Shown here: positions 1-8,691 of the stretch, piece after piece
Layout of the letters: every line of letters starts with the position of its first letter
Position numbering within the stretch: the first letter of the stretch is position 1
Source: Pseudomonas sp. MYb327
GTDB taxonomy: Bacteria; Pseudomonadota; Gammaproteobacteria; Pseudomonadales; Pseudomonadaceae
Length of the DNA: 64,000 nt
Assembly (NCBI RefSeq): GCF_040438925.1
Contig: NZ_CP159258.1
Location: 6,016,001 to 6,080,000, forward strand
Direction: 5' to 3'
Made by a program: the position numbers and the translations under genes
Notes under the pieces: generated by a model
Seen by the model: the letters and a program-made list of their open reading frames with translations, nothing else
What the model was told of the DNA's origin: nothing
The model's database searches: none

Positions 1-470
1 CGGCCGGTCGCGGCCAGCACCACCTGATGCTGGCTCACCGGTTCGCGGCCTGCGCAAATGTGCAGTGTCCCCGCCCGAAAGGCACCGTTGCCTAATTGTG
101 GTTCGCCCAGGCTGCTGAATTTTACCGAAGTCCTGACCGGTCCATTGCCGACAATCGGCACCCCGAAAGCGTTTTGGCGCTCGACCAGCAACGGATTGTT
201 GCTGTCCTTATACCCCTTGCCACTTATGTCCAGAATGATTCGCCAGCCCTCGCGCCAGTCACCATCAATGGCGTGAATCACAACGGCCTGATGACGTGCG
301 ATCGCCTCGGTCCTGGCGCTGCGGATGTCACTGAAAAGCGACTGCGCCGCCAGTTCGCGTTGGTTCGACTCGGTGACTTGCGCAAATGCCGGACTGACCA
401 AATGCAGAACAATCCCGACAATCGTCAGTCCCATAAGCAGTTCGATCAGGCTGAACCCTCGCTGATGCAT
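1..470 (-). CDS. fimT: FimT/GspH-type type IV pseudopilin (3' end outside window)
   Basis: This is a minor pseudopilin of the type IV pilus machinery, processed by PilD. It starts at ATG 470 behind a GGAGG ribosome site and stays open to the left window edge (about 156 codons seen). The N terminus MHQRGFSLIELL is a class III prepilin leader: short basic leader, Gly-Phe cleavage site, Glu at +5, then a hydrophobic helix. The visible part ends ...LAATGR. In FimT proteins a C-terminal GRxR motif contributes to DNA binding, and the GR at the window edge could be its first half, which is inference because the next codons are missing. It is divergent from the fimU-pilE operon. FimU is the alternative assignment. 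Confidence 0.75.
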   Translation of the reverse strand, partial: MHQRGFSLIELLMGLTIVGIVLHLVSPAFAQVTESNQRELAAQSLFSDIRSARTEAIARHQAVVIHAIDGDWREGWRIILDISGKGYKDSNNPLLVERQNAFGVPIVGNGPVRTSVKFSSLGEPQLGNGAFRAGTLHICAGREPVSQHQVVLAATG

Positions 471-597
471 GACAACTTCCTCCCTGGAGTGTTTGGTCCG
501 TGCGATCCGTGCACGGAATGGCAGAACAACCGCGTTTCGGCAGGCGAATGTTCTGGCGTGTAAAAGCAGGTATAGCCGACGGCAACGGAGGGCATTG

Positions 598-1071
598 ATG
601 GAACATCGTACAAAAGGTTTCACGCTGATCGAGTTGCTGGTCGCGTTGGGGATCTTTCTGATCCTGATCACTCTAGCGGTTCCGGCGTTCACCCGTTCCA
701 CGCAAATCACCAAGGCCGATACCGAGATCGCTGATCTGCAACGTGGTCTTAATTTCGCGAGATTGGAAGCGATCGACCGGGGCATGACCACGCGGGTTCG
801 GCCGACCGTGGGCGGCAGCGTCTGGACCGGGGAGTTGACGGTTTATGACGGTACTGGCACGCCGGCGAATGTATTGCGGGTTGTTCCAGCGATGAGCAGC
901 GGCGCGACGCTGACGCTAACCTCAGGAGTGACCGCCATCGATTTCAACAATCTGGGCGGCTTGTCTTCATCGTCCACGGCGGTGGTGATCAACTATGTGC
1001 TGGGCACGCAAAGCAGGACGCTGAACGTGTGTTTGAACGGACGAATTCTATTGGGTGGAAGTTGCGGATGA
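598..1071 (+). CDS. fimU: Minor pseudopilin FimU/FimT (GspH family)
   Basis: 157-residue pseudopilin. The start ATG 598 follows an ACGGAGGGC ribosome site; a longer upstream extension in the same frame lacks a prepilin leader and is not used. The N terminus [18 protein letters not shown] gives the PilD cleavage site after Gly7 and Glu at +5. The C-terminal half is Ser/Thr/Gly-rich beta structure with two cysteines (NVCLNG and GSCG) that probably form a disulfide. It heads the pilVWXY1E operon, the position FimU has in P. aeruginosa. The FimU product is a tip-complex minor pilin needed to initiate pilus assembly. The stop codon overlaps the pilV start. Confidence 0.82.
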   Translation: MEHRTKGFTLIELLVALGIFLILITLAVPAFTRSTQITKADTEIADLQRGLNFARLEAIDRGMTTRVRPTVGGSVWTGELTVYDGTGTPANVLRVVPAMSSGATLTLTSGVTAIDFNNLGGLSSSSTAVVINYVLGTQSRTLNVCLNGRILLGGSCG

Positions 1072-1517
1072 GGGAATGGAGCAAGCGTGCACAGGAAGGC
1101 ATGACGCTGATCGAAGTCCTGGTTGCACTGTTGATTCTGAGCGTGGGGCTGTTGGGGGCGGCGGCGATTCAACTGAATGCGCTGAAGTATACGGACAGTG
1201 CGCGCATGACCAGTCAGGCCAGTTTTATCGCCTACGACATGATGGACCGCATTCGCGCCAACACGGCCGCCGACTACACGGTGACGCCACCGACCTCCGG
1301 CAACCCGAGCGTCGCCAGGGACCAGGATCTCTACGATTTCACCAGCAATATCGTCAATTTCGGCGGCCCTACGGCGACCGGCAACATCACCCTCAATCAT
1401 CGCGTGTACACCATCACCATTACCTGGGACGACTCCCGGGCCGCCAATACTGCCAACTCCCGTCGCAGCTTCGTGCTGACCAGCCGCGCGAGCGTCGATC
1501 CGGTGGCGACCCCATGA
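1068..1517 (+). CDS. pilV: Type IV pilus minor pilin PilV
   Basis: 149 residues. The start ATG 1068 overlaps the fimU stop (ATGA) and follows GGTGGAAG; an in-frame upstream codon at 1029 would add residues before the leader and is rejected. The leader reads EGMTLIEVLVALLILSVGLLGAAAIQ, with the Gly-Met processing site and Glu5 typical of PilV/GspI proteins. PilV is a low-abundance minor pilin of the PilVWX-PilY1 priming complex in the inner membrane. It is translationally coupled to fimU upstream and pilW downstream. Confidence 0.88.
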   Translation: MREWSKRAQEGMTLIEVLVALLILSVGLLGAAAIQLNALKYTDSARMTSQASFIAYDMMDRIRANTAADYTVTPPTSGNPSVARDQDLYDFTSNIVNFGGPTATGNITLNHRVYTITITWDDSRAANTANSRRSFVLTSRASVDPVATP

Positions 1518-2218
1518 GCCGCTTAAGCAGAGGGTTTGGCTTGATTGAATTGCTGATCGCCCTGGCGTTGAGTCTGGTCGTGGTGCTGGGCGTGGTTCAG
1601 GTTTTCATCGCCGCCAAGAACACCTTTGTCAGCCAGAACGCCGCCGCGACCATGCAGGAAGATGCGCGTTTCGTGCTGAGCAAAATGATTCAGGAAATCC
1701 GCATGGTTGGCATGTTCGGTTGCCTGGGGACGATCACGGATTCCAGTACAGCGGGTGATTTCAATGCCGCGCAGATCACGCCGATCAGTTGGGATAACGC
1801 CAGTCTCAAGCTGACGCTGGTGTCTGCGGACGTCGGCAACAGCGGCGGGCCGACCTGGACCGTGATTTCTGATTGCCGAACCAGTGCAACGGCTTACACC
1901 GAAGCTCCGACACCGGCGTCGGGGCAGTTGGCATTTCCGATTCGGCGGTTTGTCTACAGCCTGAAAAATGGTCAACTGACGATGGGCGTCGGCACGCCCG
2001 CGCAGCAAGTGCTGGTGGATAACGTCAGTGCCTTCAACGTCAGCTTCGGCCTTGCCAGTTCCGCCTCGGATTCGGCGGTCTCCAGTTACAGCAGCAACCC
2101 CTCCGCCCCGGCGCGTATTCGCAGTGTACGTCTGAGTTTGACCCTCACCGACCCAAACAACCGAGTGAGCAACCAAACTTTCAACGTGGTTGCCGCTTTG
2201 CGCAATCGCTTGCCATGA
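1514..2218 (+). CDS. pilW: Type IV pilus minor pilin PilW
   Basis: 234 residues, starting at ATG 1514 inside the pilV stop (ATGA overlap); the much longer open frame upstream is a shadow of pilV. The leader MSRLSRGFGLIELLIALALSLVVVLG is a clear type IV prepilin signal. A MVGMFGC motif around residue 70 and a second Cys in a SDCRTS context are usual in PilW proteins. PilW joins FimU, PilV, PilX and PilE to form the priming complex that carries PilY1. The last codons overlap the region just before pilX. Confidence 0.88.
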   Translation: MSRLSRGFGLIELLIALALSLVVVLGVVQVFIAAKNTFVSQNAAATMQEDARFVLSKMIQEIRMVGMFGCLGTITDSSTAGDFNAAQITPISWDNASLKLTLVSADVGNSGGPTWTVISDCRTSATAYTEAPTPASGQLAFPIRRFVYSLKNGQLTMGVGTPAQQVLVDNVSAFNVSFGLASSASDSAVSSYSSNPSAPARIRSVRLSLTLTDPNNRVSNQTFNVVAALRNRLP

Positions 2219-2229
2219 GGGGAAGGCTA

Positions 2230-2694
2230 ATGATTCTTCAAGCCCAACGCGGCATGGCATTGCTTGTCAGCCTGGTGTTCCTGCTGTTGCTGACGCTGAT
2301 CGGTATTTCATCAATGCAGAACGCGACCCTGCAGGAAAAAATGGCCGGCAGCGTGAGCTTGCGCAATCAGTCATTCCAGGGCGCCGAAGCGGCGTTGCGG
2401 GTGGGCGAAAGCGCGGTGCAACTCGATAGCTATTCATTGGCGGTGTGCAGCGGCACCACTCAATGCGCACCACCGGCCGAATCGCAGGCGGTCAAAGCTG
2501 CGGGGTTCAACTCCACCTCGGGGGTGACCTGGATCGCTTCCGGCAACGGCTTTTATGGCGTGCAAAACATTGGCACCACCCTGACGGCGGTAAACGTGCC
2601 GAGCAATACCTCGGCGACGCTCTATCGAGTCACCGCAATCGGTATCGCCGGCAATTCGCGCAGTGTGGTGGAGAGTGTTTATGCGAAGTACTAA
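2230..2694 (+). CDS. pilX: Type IV pilus assembly protein PilX
   Basis: 154 residues. Two starts compete: ATG 2215, overlapping the pilW stop but with no ribosome site, and ATG 2230, preceded by AGGGGAAGG at good spacing; I chose 2230. The N terminus (QRGMALLVSLVFLLLLTLIGISSM) matches the PilX_N family, where the usual Glu5 of pilins is absent. Two cysteines (VCSGTTQCAP) are close together in the middle. PilX is a minor pilin linked to aggregation and to recruitment of PilY1. The pilY1 start lies inside its last codons. Confidence 0.83.
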   Translation: MILQAQRGMALLVSLVFLLLLTLIGISSMQNATLQEKMAGSVSLRNQSFQGAEAALRVGESAVQLDSYSLAVCSGTTQCAPPAESQAVKAAGFNSTSGVTWIASGNGFYGVQNIGTTLTAVNVPSNTSATLYRVTAIGIAGNSRSVVESVYAKY

Positions 2695-5600
2695 ACGGTG
2701 CGCGGGGTTGCGGCGGCTATTGTGTGGCGTAGCTTTGGGTTTGTATCTGGCGGCTCCGGTCTATGCCTTTACGCCGTCGGATTCGCCTCTGTTGAGTGCC
2801 GCAGCGGTTGCGCCGAACGTGATGCTGATGATCGACGACTCGAGGAGCATGAATAACATCATCTGGGCGCCGGGTTTCGATCCGACGGTCAATCGACCGC
2901 AAATCGCGATGTGCAATTCCAACCTGTCATGCGAAGTTGGTCAAAACCTCGCCATGAGTGATGCCAACATTGCCCTGTCGAACCTTAACCGCGGCGGTTG
3001 TTCGAGCAGCGGCAACTGGTACGGTTTCTATCGCGGTTCCCTTGGATCGACACCAATCTGCTTGAAACTGCCGGACCCGGTGGGCAACGAAAATACCCGG
3101 TACACGGCTAACTACCTTGCGTATCTGCTGGGGCTGGCCAACGGTTCGAGCCGCGACTTCACCACGGGCACCAACGCGATCCCCAACGATTACCGCATCA
3201 GTGTGGCGCAGGATGTTTCAACCAATCTGGTTTCCAGCAATCGCTCGTTGCGCTTCGGACTGGCGACCTTCAATCCGCCTGCCGGTAACAATCCGGGCAA
3301 TGGTGGCTACATCGCCCGTGCGATCAGCGATTTGTCGGTGGATGCCAACTACAACGCGCTAATTGCCTCAATCAACGGCTTGAGTGCTGTTGCCTATACG
3401 CCGCTGGCGGAAACCTACTACGAAGTGACCCGGTACATGCGCGGCATGGCGCCGTACTACAACTCGTCGCCTGCAACCTACACAAGTCCAATTCAGTACC
3501 GTTGCCAGAAGAATTATGGCGTGCTTATCACTGATGGTTTGCCAACCTTCGATCGGACTTTTCCGAGCACCGACCCTTTAGGCGGCAGCCGTCTGCCGAA
3601 TTGGGACGGCAACAGTGCCAACGACGGCGTCAACCTAAGAGGTGATAGCGAAGGTGACACCCTTTACCTGGATGACATCGCCAAATTCGCCTTCGACATC
3701 GACCTGCGCTCCACGGGAACCGATCTGGCCGGCAAAAGCTGGAACGCCACGGATTTTCCCAAACAAAACATGAACACCTACACCGTGGGTTTTACCGCGG
3801 CGAATCAAATGCTGTCCGACGCCGCTAATCACGGCCAGGGCAAGTACTACCAGGCCATCGACAGCGCCGGACTCAACGCCGCGTTGTCCTCCGCCCTGAG
3901 TGACATAACTTCCAAGGCCGGCTCCGGGGGCAGCGGTGTCACCAGCGGCACCATCGTCGGCAGTGGCACGAGTTATTTCCAGACCAGTTACGACCCCAAG
4001 GACTGGCGCGGCACCATCAAGGCTTATGGCTTTACTGCCAGCGGTACGGTGAATGCCGGCTCGGTGCTGTGGAGCACCGATACCGCCATCGTGTCCGGAG
4101 CGACGGCACCGACTTATCAATCCTGGAACAATCAGACCAACACGGCGGTGACGCTGAGCTACGCAAATTTTTCTCCGACCCAGCAAACAACCCTCAATCA
4201 GGGCTTGCCGACGGGCATCACCGGCGGCGATCTGGTGGAGTGGAGCAAGGGCACCAACAAGGCCGGCCTGAAAGTGCGCAGCGTATTGCTGGGCGACATC
4301 ATCAACTCGCCGCTGGCCCTCGCGTCACCCTCGGATAAAACTGCCTCCGACCTTTCAGGCGACACCACCTACAGCACCTATCTGGCCACCAAAGCAGCCA
4401 ACATGAGCGCCAGCCTGGTGGTCAACGCCAATGACGGTTTCGTCAATGTCATCAATACCGCCAACGGCACCCGGCGCTACGCCTACATGCCGTCGAGCGT
4501 GTTGCCTTCACTGCGCTACATCGCTGATAGCACGTACATCAACGGCGTCAGTCACAAGTTTTTGGTGGATGGGCAAATCGGTGTATTCGATGCCCAGCTA
4601 AACAGCGCCTGGAAAACCCTCGCGCTGGGTGGGACGGGGGCGGGCGGGCGAACCTTCTATGCGCTGCAACTGTTCGACGCCTCAGCGGGCAACGTAACCA
4701 AGGCGTTGTGGGAAATCAGTGCACCGGCCACGGCCAACACGGCAAACGTTTTCAATGACCTGGGTTATGCCTATGCCCGTCCGGAAGTGGCACGCTTGGC
4801 CGACGGTCGATGGGCGGCGTTCATCTCCAATGGGTATGACAGCCATTCCGGGGTGGCGGCGTTGTATGTGCTGGATATCCGCGACGGCTCGCTGATCAGG
4901 AAAATCGTTATCGACAGCACTGAAACGACTAACGGCTTGTCCTCGGTAAAACTCAAGATCAACTCGCAGAACGTGGTGCAGGCAGCCTATGGTGGCGACC
5001 TCAAGGGACGGCTCTGGAAGTTTGACTTGAGTGGCACCAGCACGGATTCCTGGGGCGTGGCATTTTCCGGAAAACCGCTGTTCACCGCTGCGGGCGGTGC
5101 GACTCAACCGATCACCGCACAGCCATTGCTGGCGGACAATTCTTTGGGTGGTAAGGAGGTCTTTTTCGGCACCGGGAAATTCAACGAAACCGCGGACAGG
5201 ACCAACAAGGATTTACAGGCGTTCTATGCAGTGTGGGATGCGGATGGCGGGTCTGGACAGATCACCACGTCCAGTTTGCAGGCTCAGGCAGTGACCGGTG
5301 TGTTCTCGGGCAGTTCGGGGCAATTCATCACAACCACCCAGAACGAGGTGACTTACCCGGCGGAGAAAGGCTGGTATTTGCCACTGGTGTACAACAGCGC
5401 GTTGACCGGCGAGCGGGTGATCAACCAGGCCAGCCTGGTACTCGGACGAATCGTGTTTACCACCGCCAGTGTCGACACCACAGACCCGTGCGCCAGCTTT
5501 GGCACCGGCAAACTGGTCGAACTCGATGCGTTCAGCGGTAAGATGCTCAACTACGCGGTGCTCGACACCAATGGTGACGGGCTGATCGACAGCACCGATA

Positions 5601-5764
5601 CGGTGTCCAGCGGGGTGATTTTTACCGGTGGCATCCCGACCTTGAACGCCATCGTCAATGGTGCGACCCGCAAGATCCTGAACGATTCCAGTGGCGCCAT
5701 TACCACGCTGGTGGAAAAATCCGGCGGCGGCAGCCGTCGCATCATGTGGCGACAAATACAGTAA
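2681..5764 (+). CDS. pilY1: Type IV pilus tip adhesin / biogenesis protein PilY1
   Basis: 1027 residues. The start ATG 2681 overlaps the 3' end of pilX and has GGAGAG upstream. Residues 1-30 form a Sec signal peptide (LCGVALGLYLAAPVYA). A von Willebrand A-like region follows, with a MIDAS-type DDSRSM near residue 55. The C-terminal half is the PilY1 beta-propeller; a calcium-binding EF-hand-like loop DTNGDGLID lies at about residue 962. PilY1 is exported, sits at the pilus tip, counteracts PilT-driven retraction and takes part in surface sensing. The length is close to the family norm. No pilY2 gene lies between it and pilE, unlike in P. aeruginosa. Confidence 0.92.
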   Translation: MRSTKRCAGLRRLLCGVALGLYLAAPVYAFTPSDSPLLSAAAVAPNVMLMIDDSRSMNNIIWAPGFDPTVNRPQIAMCNSNLSCEVGQNLAMSDANIALSNLNRGGCSSSGNWYGFYRGSLGSTPICLKLPDPVGNENTRYTANYLAYLLGLANGSSRDFTTGTNAIPNDYRISVAQDVSTNLVSSNRSLRFGLATFNPPAGNNPGNGGYIARAISDLSVDANYNALIASINGLSAVAYTPLAETYYEVTRYMRGMAPYYNSSPATYTSPIQYRCQKNYGVLITDGLPTFDRTFPSTDPLGGSRLPNWDGNSANDGVNLRGDSEGDTLYLDDIAKFAFDIDLRSTGTDLAGKSWNATDFPKQNMNTYTVGFTAANQMLSDAANHGQGKYYQAIDSAGLNAALSSALSDITSKAGSGGSGVTSGTIVGSGTSYFQTSYDPKDWRGTIKAYGFTASGTVNAGSVLWSTDTAIVSGATAPTYQSWNNQTNTAVTLSYANFSPTQQTTLNQGLPTGITGGDLVEWSKGTNKAGLKVRSVLLGDIINSPLALASPSDKTASDLSGDTTYSTYLATKAANMSASLVVNANDGFVNVINTANGTRRYAYMPSSVLPSLRYIADSTYINGVSHKFLVDGQIGVFDAQLNSAWKTLALGGTGAGGRTFYALQLFDASAGNVTKALWEISAPATANTANVFNDLGYAYARPEVARLADGRWAAFISNGYDSHSGVAALYVLDIRDGSLIRKIVIDSTETTNGLSSVKLKINSQNVVQAAYGGDLKGRLWKFDLSGTSTDSWGVAFSGKPLFTAAGGATQPITAQPLLADNSLGGKEVFFGTGKFNETADRTNKDLQAFYAVWDADGGSGQITTSSLQAQAVTGVFSGSSGQFITTTQNEVTYPAEKGWYLPLVYNSALTGERVINQASLVLGRIVFTTASVDTTDPCASFGTGKLVELDAFSGKMLNYAVLDTNGDGLIDSTDTVSSGVIFTGGIPTLNAIVNGATRKILNDSSGAITTLVEKSGGGSRRIMWRQIQ

Positions 5765-5778
5765 GTGAGAGTTGAGGC

Positions 5779-6180
5779 ATGCACAGAACCAACCGCGGTT
5801 TTACCCTGATCGAAATCATGATCGTGATTGCGATCATCGGGATCGTCATGACCATTGCCGCCCCGAGTTTCACCGAGTATCTGAAGAAGGGCCGTCGCAC
5901 CGAGGTGGCCGGCCTGCTCTCCGAACAGGCGCAAATCCTTGAGCGTTTCTACTCGCAGAAAAACGTCTACACCAATGCCATCGGCCTGAGCGCCGGCAAT
6001 GACTATTACACCATTACCCCAACCCTGACCGATCAGACCTTTCTGCTGACGGCAGTACGCAAGCCTGGCACAAGCATGGCCACTGACAAGTGCGGTGATT
6101 TCACGATTACCAACACCGGTGTCCGTAGCATGGTCAACGTGGCGGCGGGATTGACCACCAAGGATTGCTGGGGTCGCTGA
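5779..6180 (+). CDS. pilE: Type IV pilus minor pilin PilE
   Basis: 133 residues, 14 nt after the pilY1 stop, with TTGAGGC as ribosome site. The N terminus NRGFTLIEIMIVIAIIGIVMTIAAPSF is a canonical type IV prepilin leader with Gly-Phe cleavage and Glu5. The C-terminal DKCGDF...KDCWGR provides the disulfide loop. PilE connects the minor-pilin complex to the PilA fibre. It is the last pilus gene of the operon; thiO follows 58 nt later without a visible terminator. Confidence 0.9.
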   Translation: MHRTNRGFTLIEIMIVIAIIGIVMTIAAPSFTEYLKKGRRTEVAGLLSEQAQILERFYSQKNVYTNAIGLSAGNDYYTITPTLTDQTFLLTAVRKPGTSMATDKCGDFTITNTGVRSMVNVAAGLTTKDCWGR

Positions 6181-6238
6181 GTTTTTTATTTTCGGGCGCC
6201 TTTTGCGTCCACTGTCTATTTAACGGTTGGATCAGAAC

Positions 6239-7339
6239 ATGACCAGGCAACAGCAAGTGGTGATTGTCGGCGGCGGGGTAATCGGCCTGCTGACGGCATT
6301 CAATCTGGCGTCCGAAGTGCAGAGCGTTGTGCTGCTGGATCGTTCGAACGTCGGTCAGGAATCGTCCTGGGCCGGCGGCGGGATCGTTTCGCCGCTCTAT
6401 CCATGGCGTTACAACCCGGCGGTCACCGCGCTGGCCCATTGGTCCCAGGATTTTTATCCACAGTTGGGCGAGCGTTTGTTTGCTGCCACCGGAGTCGACC
6501 CCGAGGTGCACACCACCGGCCTGTATTGGCTGGATCTGGATGACGAGGCCGAAGCACTGGCCTGGGCTGCGCGGGAAAATCGCCCGTTGCGGGCTGTGGA
6601 TATCTCGGCGGCCCACGATGCGGTACCGGTGTTGGGTAGCGGATTTTCCCGAGCGATCTACATGGCCGATGTGGCCAATGTGCGCAATCCACGGTTGGTG
6701 AAGTCGCTCAAGGCTGCGTTGCTGGCGTTGCCGAATGTGACGATTCATGAGCAGTGCGAAGTCAGCGGGTTTATTCGTGAAGGCGATCAAGTCGTCGGCG
6801 TGCAGACCTCGACGGGGGCTATTCGTGGCGATCAGGTGGTTCTGACCGCTGGTGCCTGGAGCGGCGATTTGCTCAAGAGCCTCGGTCTTGAGTTGCCAGT
6901 CGAGCCGGTGAAAGGGCAGATGATTCTCTACAAATGCGCGGCGGATTTCCTGCCGAGCATGGTGCTGGCCAAGGGGCGTTATGCGATTCCTCGGCGCGAT
7001 GGGCATATCCTGATTGGCAGTACGCTGGAGTACGAAGGCTATGACAAGACGCCGACGGAGTCGGCCCTTGAAAGTCTCAAGGCGTCCGCGGTGGAGTTGA
7101 TTCCGGCGTTGGCGGATGCCGAGGTCGTGGGGCATTGGGCCGGGTTGCGGCCAGGTTCGCCGGAAGGCATTCCGTATATCGGTCGAGTGCCGGGGTTTGA
7201 CGGTCTCTGGCTCAACTGCGGACATTTCCGAAACGGGTTGGTGCTGGCGCCGGCATCGTGTCAGTTGTTCGCCGATGTGATGTTGGGCAGGGCGCCGATC
7301 ATTGATCCGGCACCGTATGCGCCGACTGGGCGAATCTGA
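6239..7339 (+). CDS. thiO: Glycine oxidase ThiO (FAD-dependent)
   Basis: 366 residues. A Rossmann FAD motif (VVIVGGGVIGLLTAFNLA) begins at about residue 6, followed by a DAO-fold oxidoreductase ending in the GLRPGSPEGIPYIGRVPG signature and the GHFRNGLVLAP motif near the C terminus. ThiO oxidises glycine to iminoglycine for the thiazole part of thiamine. I use ATG 6239; an in-frame TTG 12 nt upstream is possible but unlikely. It sits between pilE and pilR, the same neighbourhood as in P. aeruginosa, and is not functionally tied to pili. Confidence 0.9.
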   Translation: MTRQQQVVIVGGGVIGLLTAFNLASEVQSVVLLDRSNVGQESSWAGGGIVSPLYPWRYNPAVTALAHWSQDFYPQLGERLFAATGVDPEVHTTGLYWLDLDDEAEALAWAARENRPLRAVDISAAHDAVPVLGSGFSRAIYMADVANVRNPRLVKSLKAALLALPNVTIHEQCEVSGFIREGDQVVGVQTSTGAIRGDQVVLTAGAWSGDLLKSLGLELPVEPVKGQMILYKCAADFLPSMVLAKGRYAIPRRDGHILIGSTLEYEGYDKTPTESALESLKASAVELIPALADAEVVGHWAGLRPGSPEGIPYIGRVPGFDGLWLNCGHFRNGLVLAPASCQLFADVMLGRAPIIDPAPYAPTGRI

Positions 7340-7360
7340 AGCAAGAACAAAAAATCGCCC

Positions 7361-8689
7361 TCAATCCAGGCCTAATTTCTTCAGCCTGTAGCGCATCGAC
7401 CTGAATGAAAGATTCAACCGCTGAGCCGCCGCCGTGCGGTTCCAGCGGGTTTCCTCCAATGCCTGAAGGAGTAGCTGACGCTCGACGTTCTCCAGATAGA
7501 CCTCCAGATTGTCGATCTGCGTCAGGTCCGGCAATCCCTCTTCTGCAGAACAGTTGCCTTCGGCCAAACGCAGGTCGCTGGCCTCGATCTGTTTGTTTTC
7601 GCACAGCGTATGCGCCCGTTCGAGCATGTTTTCCAGTTCCCGGACGTTGCCCGGAAAGCGGTAGCTTTTCAGTGCTGCGAGGGCTTGGGGCTGGAGTTTT
7701 GCTTCGGGCTGGCCGGTGTCAGTCGCAAGCCGCGTGAGCACATGGCCGGCCAGCGTCTCGATGTCATCGCGACGTTCGCGCAGAGGCGGAACCCGCAGTT
7801 CGATCACGTTCAAGCGGTAGTACAAATCCTGACGAAAGCGTTCAGCGGCGACTTCGGCATCGAGGTCTTTATGGGTGGCGCATAGAACGCGCACATCGAC
7901 CACTTCTTCCTGTTGCCCGCCGACGCTGCGTATGGCTTTTTCCTGAATGGCTCGCAGCAGTTTGACCTGCATCGGCAGCGGCAGATCTGCCACTTCATCA
8001 AGAAATAAGGTGCCGCCCTGAGCTGCCTGAAACAGCCCTGGTTTGTCTTCGATGGCGCCGCTGAAGCTGCCTTTGCGGTGACCGAAAAACTCGCTCTCCA
8101 TCAGTTCCGACGGAATCGCGCCACAGTTGACCGGTACAAACCGTTGATTGGCACGCGGTCCGCGTTCGTGAATCAGCCGTGCGACCAACTCCTTGCCGCT
8201 GCCGGACTCGCCGCTGATGTAAACCGGCGCCTGGCTGCGCGCCAGCTTGTCGATCTGTTTGCGCAGATTGCGCATGGGCGGTGAGTCACCAAGCAAACGA
8301 CGATCGATAGCCGCGCCGGGGGCGGGCAGCAGCAGGGCGCTGTTGACCAACTCCCGCAGGCGGGCGAGGTCCACCGGTTTGCTCAGGAAGTCGAACGCGC
8401 CGGCCTTCAGGGCGTTGATCGCTGTTTCTACATTGCCATAGGCGGTGATCATGGCCACCGGCGTTTGCGGGTAGCGTTGCTGGATGTGCTGCACCAGTTC
8501 CAGACCGGTGCCGTCGGGTAGACGCATGTCGGTCAGGCACAAATCGAATGCCTCGCGTTTGAGCAGGGCCAAGGCCTCGCCAGCATTTCGGGCACTGAAG
8601 GTATGGAGCTTCATCCGTCCCAGGGTGATTTCCAGGAGTTCGCGAATATCCGGTTCGTCGTCGACGATCAGGACTTTTTGCCGTGACAT
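7361..8689 (-). CDS. pilR: Sigma-54 response regulator PilR
   Basis: 442 residues, starting at ATG 8689, two bases after the pilS stop; the open frame extends upstream into pilS but those residues are not part of PilR. Receiver domain 1-120 with phospho-acceptor Asp54 (CLTDMRLP); AAA+ domain about 140-375 with Walker A GESGSGKE; Fis-type helix-turn-helix at the end (RTAAAQRLNLS). The sigma-54 contact loop reads GSFSGA rather than the commoner GAFTGA. PilR activates pilA from a sigma-54 promoter, and such a promoter is visible at 25704. It converges on thiO. Confidence 0.94.
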   Translation of the reverse strand: MSRQKVLIVDDEPDIRELLEITLGRMKLHTFSARNAGEALALLKREAFDLCLTDMRLPDGTGLELVQHIQQRYPQTPVAMITAYGNVETAINALKAGAFDFLSKPVDLARLRELVNSALLLPAPGAAIDRRLLGDSPPMRNLRKQIDKLARSQAPVYISGESGSGKELVARLIHERGPRANQRFVPVNCGAIPSELMESEFFGHRKGSFSGAIEDKPGLFQAAQGGTLFLDEVADLPLPMQVKLLRAIQEKAIRSVGGQQEEVVDVRVLCATHKDLDAEVAAERFRQDLYYRLNVIELRVPPLRERRDDIETLAGHVLTRLATDTGQPEAKLQPQALAALKSYRFPGNVRELENMLERAHTLCENKQIEASDLRLAEGNCSAEEGLPDLTQIDNLEVYLENVERQLLLQALEETRWNRTAAAQRLNLSFRSMRYRLKKLGLD

Positions 8690-8691
8690 GT

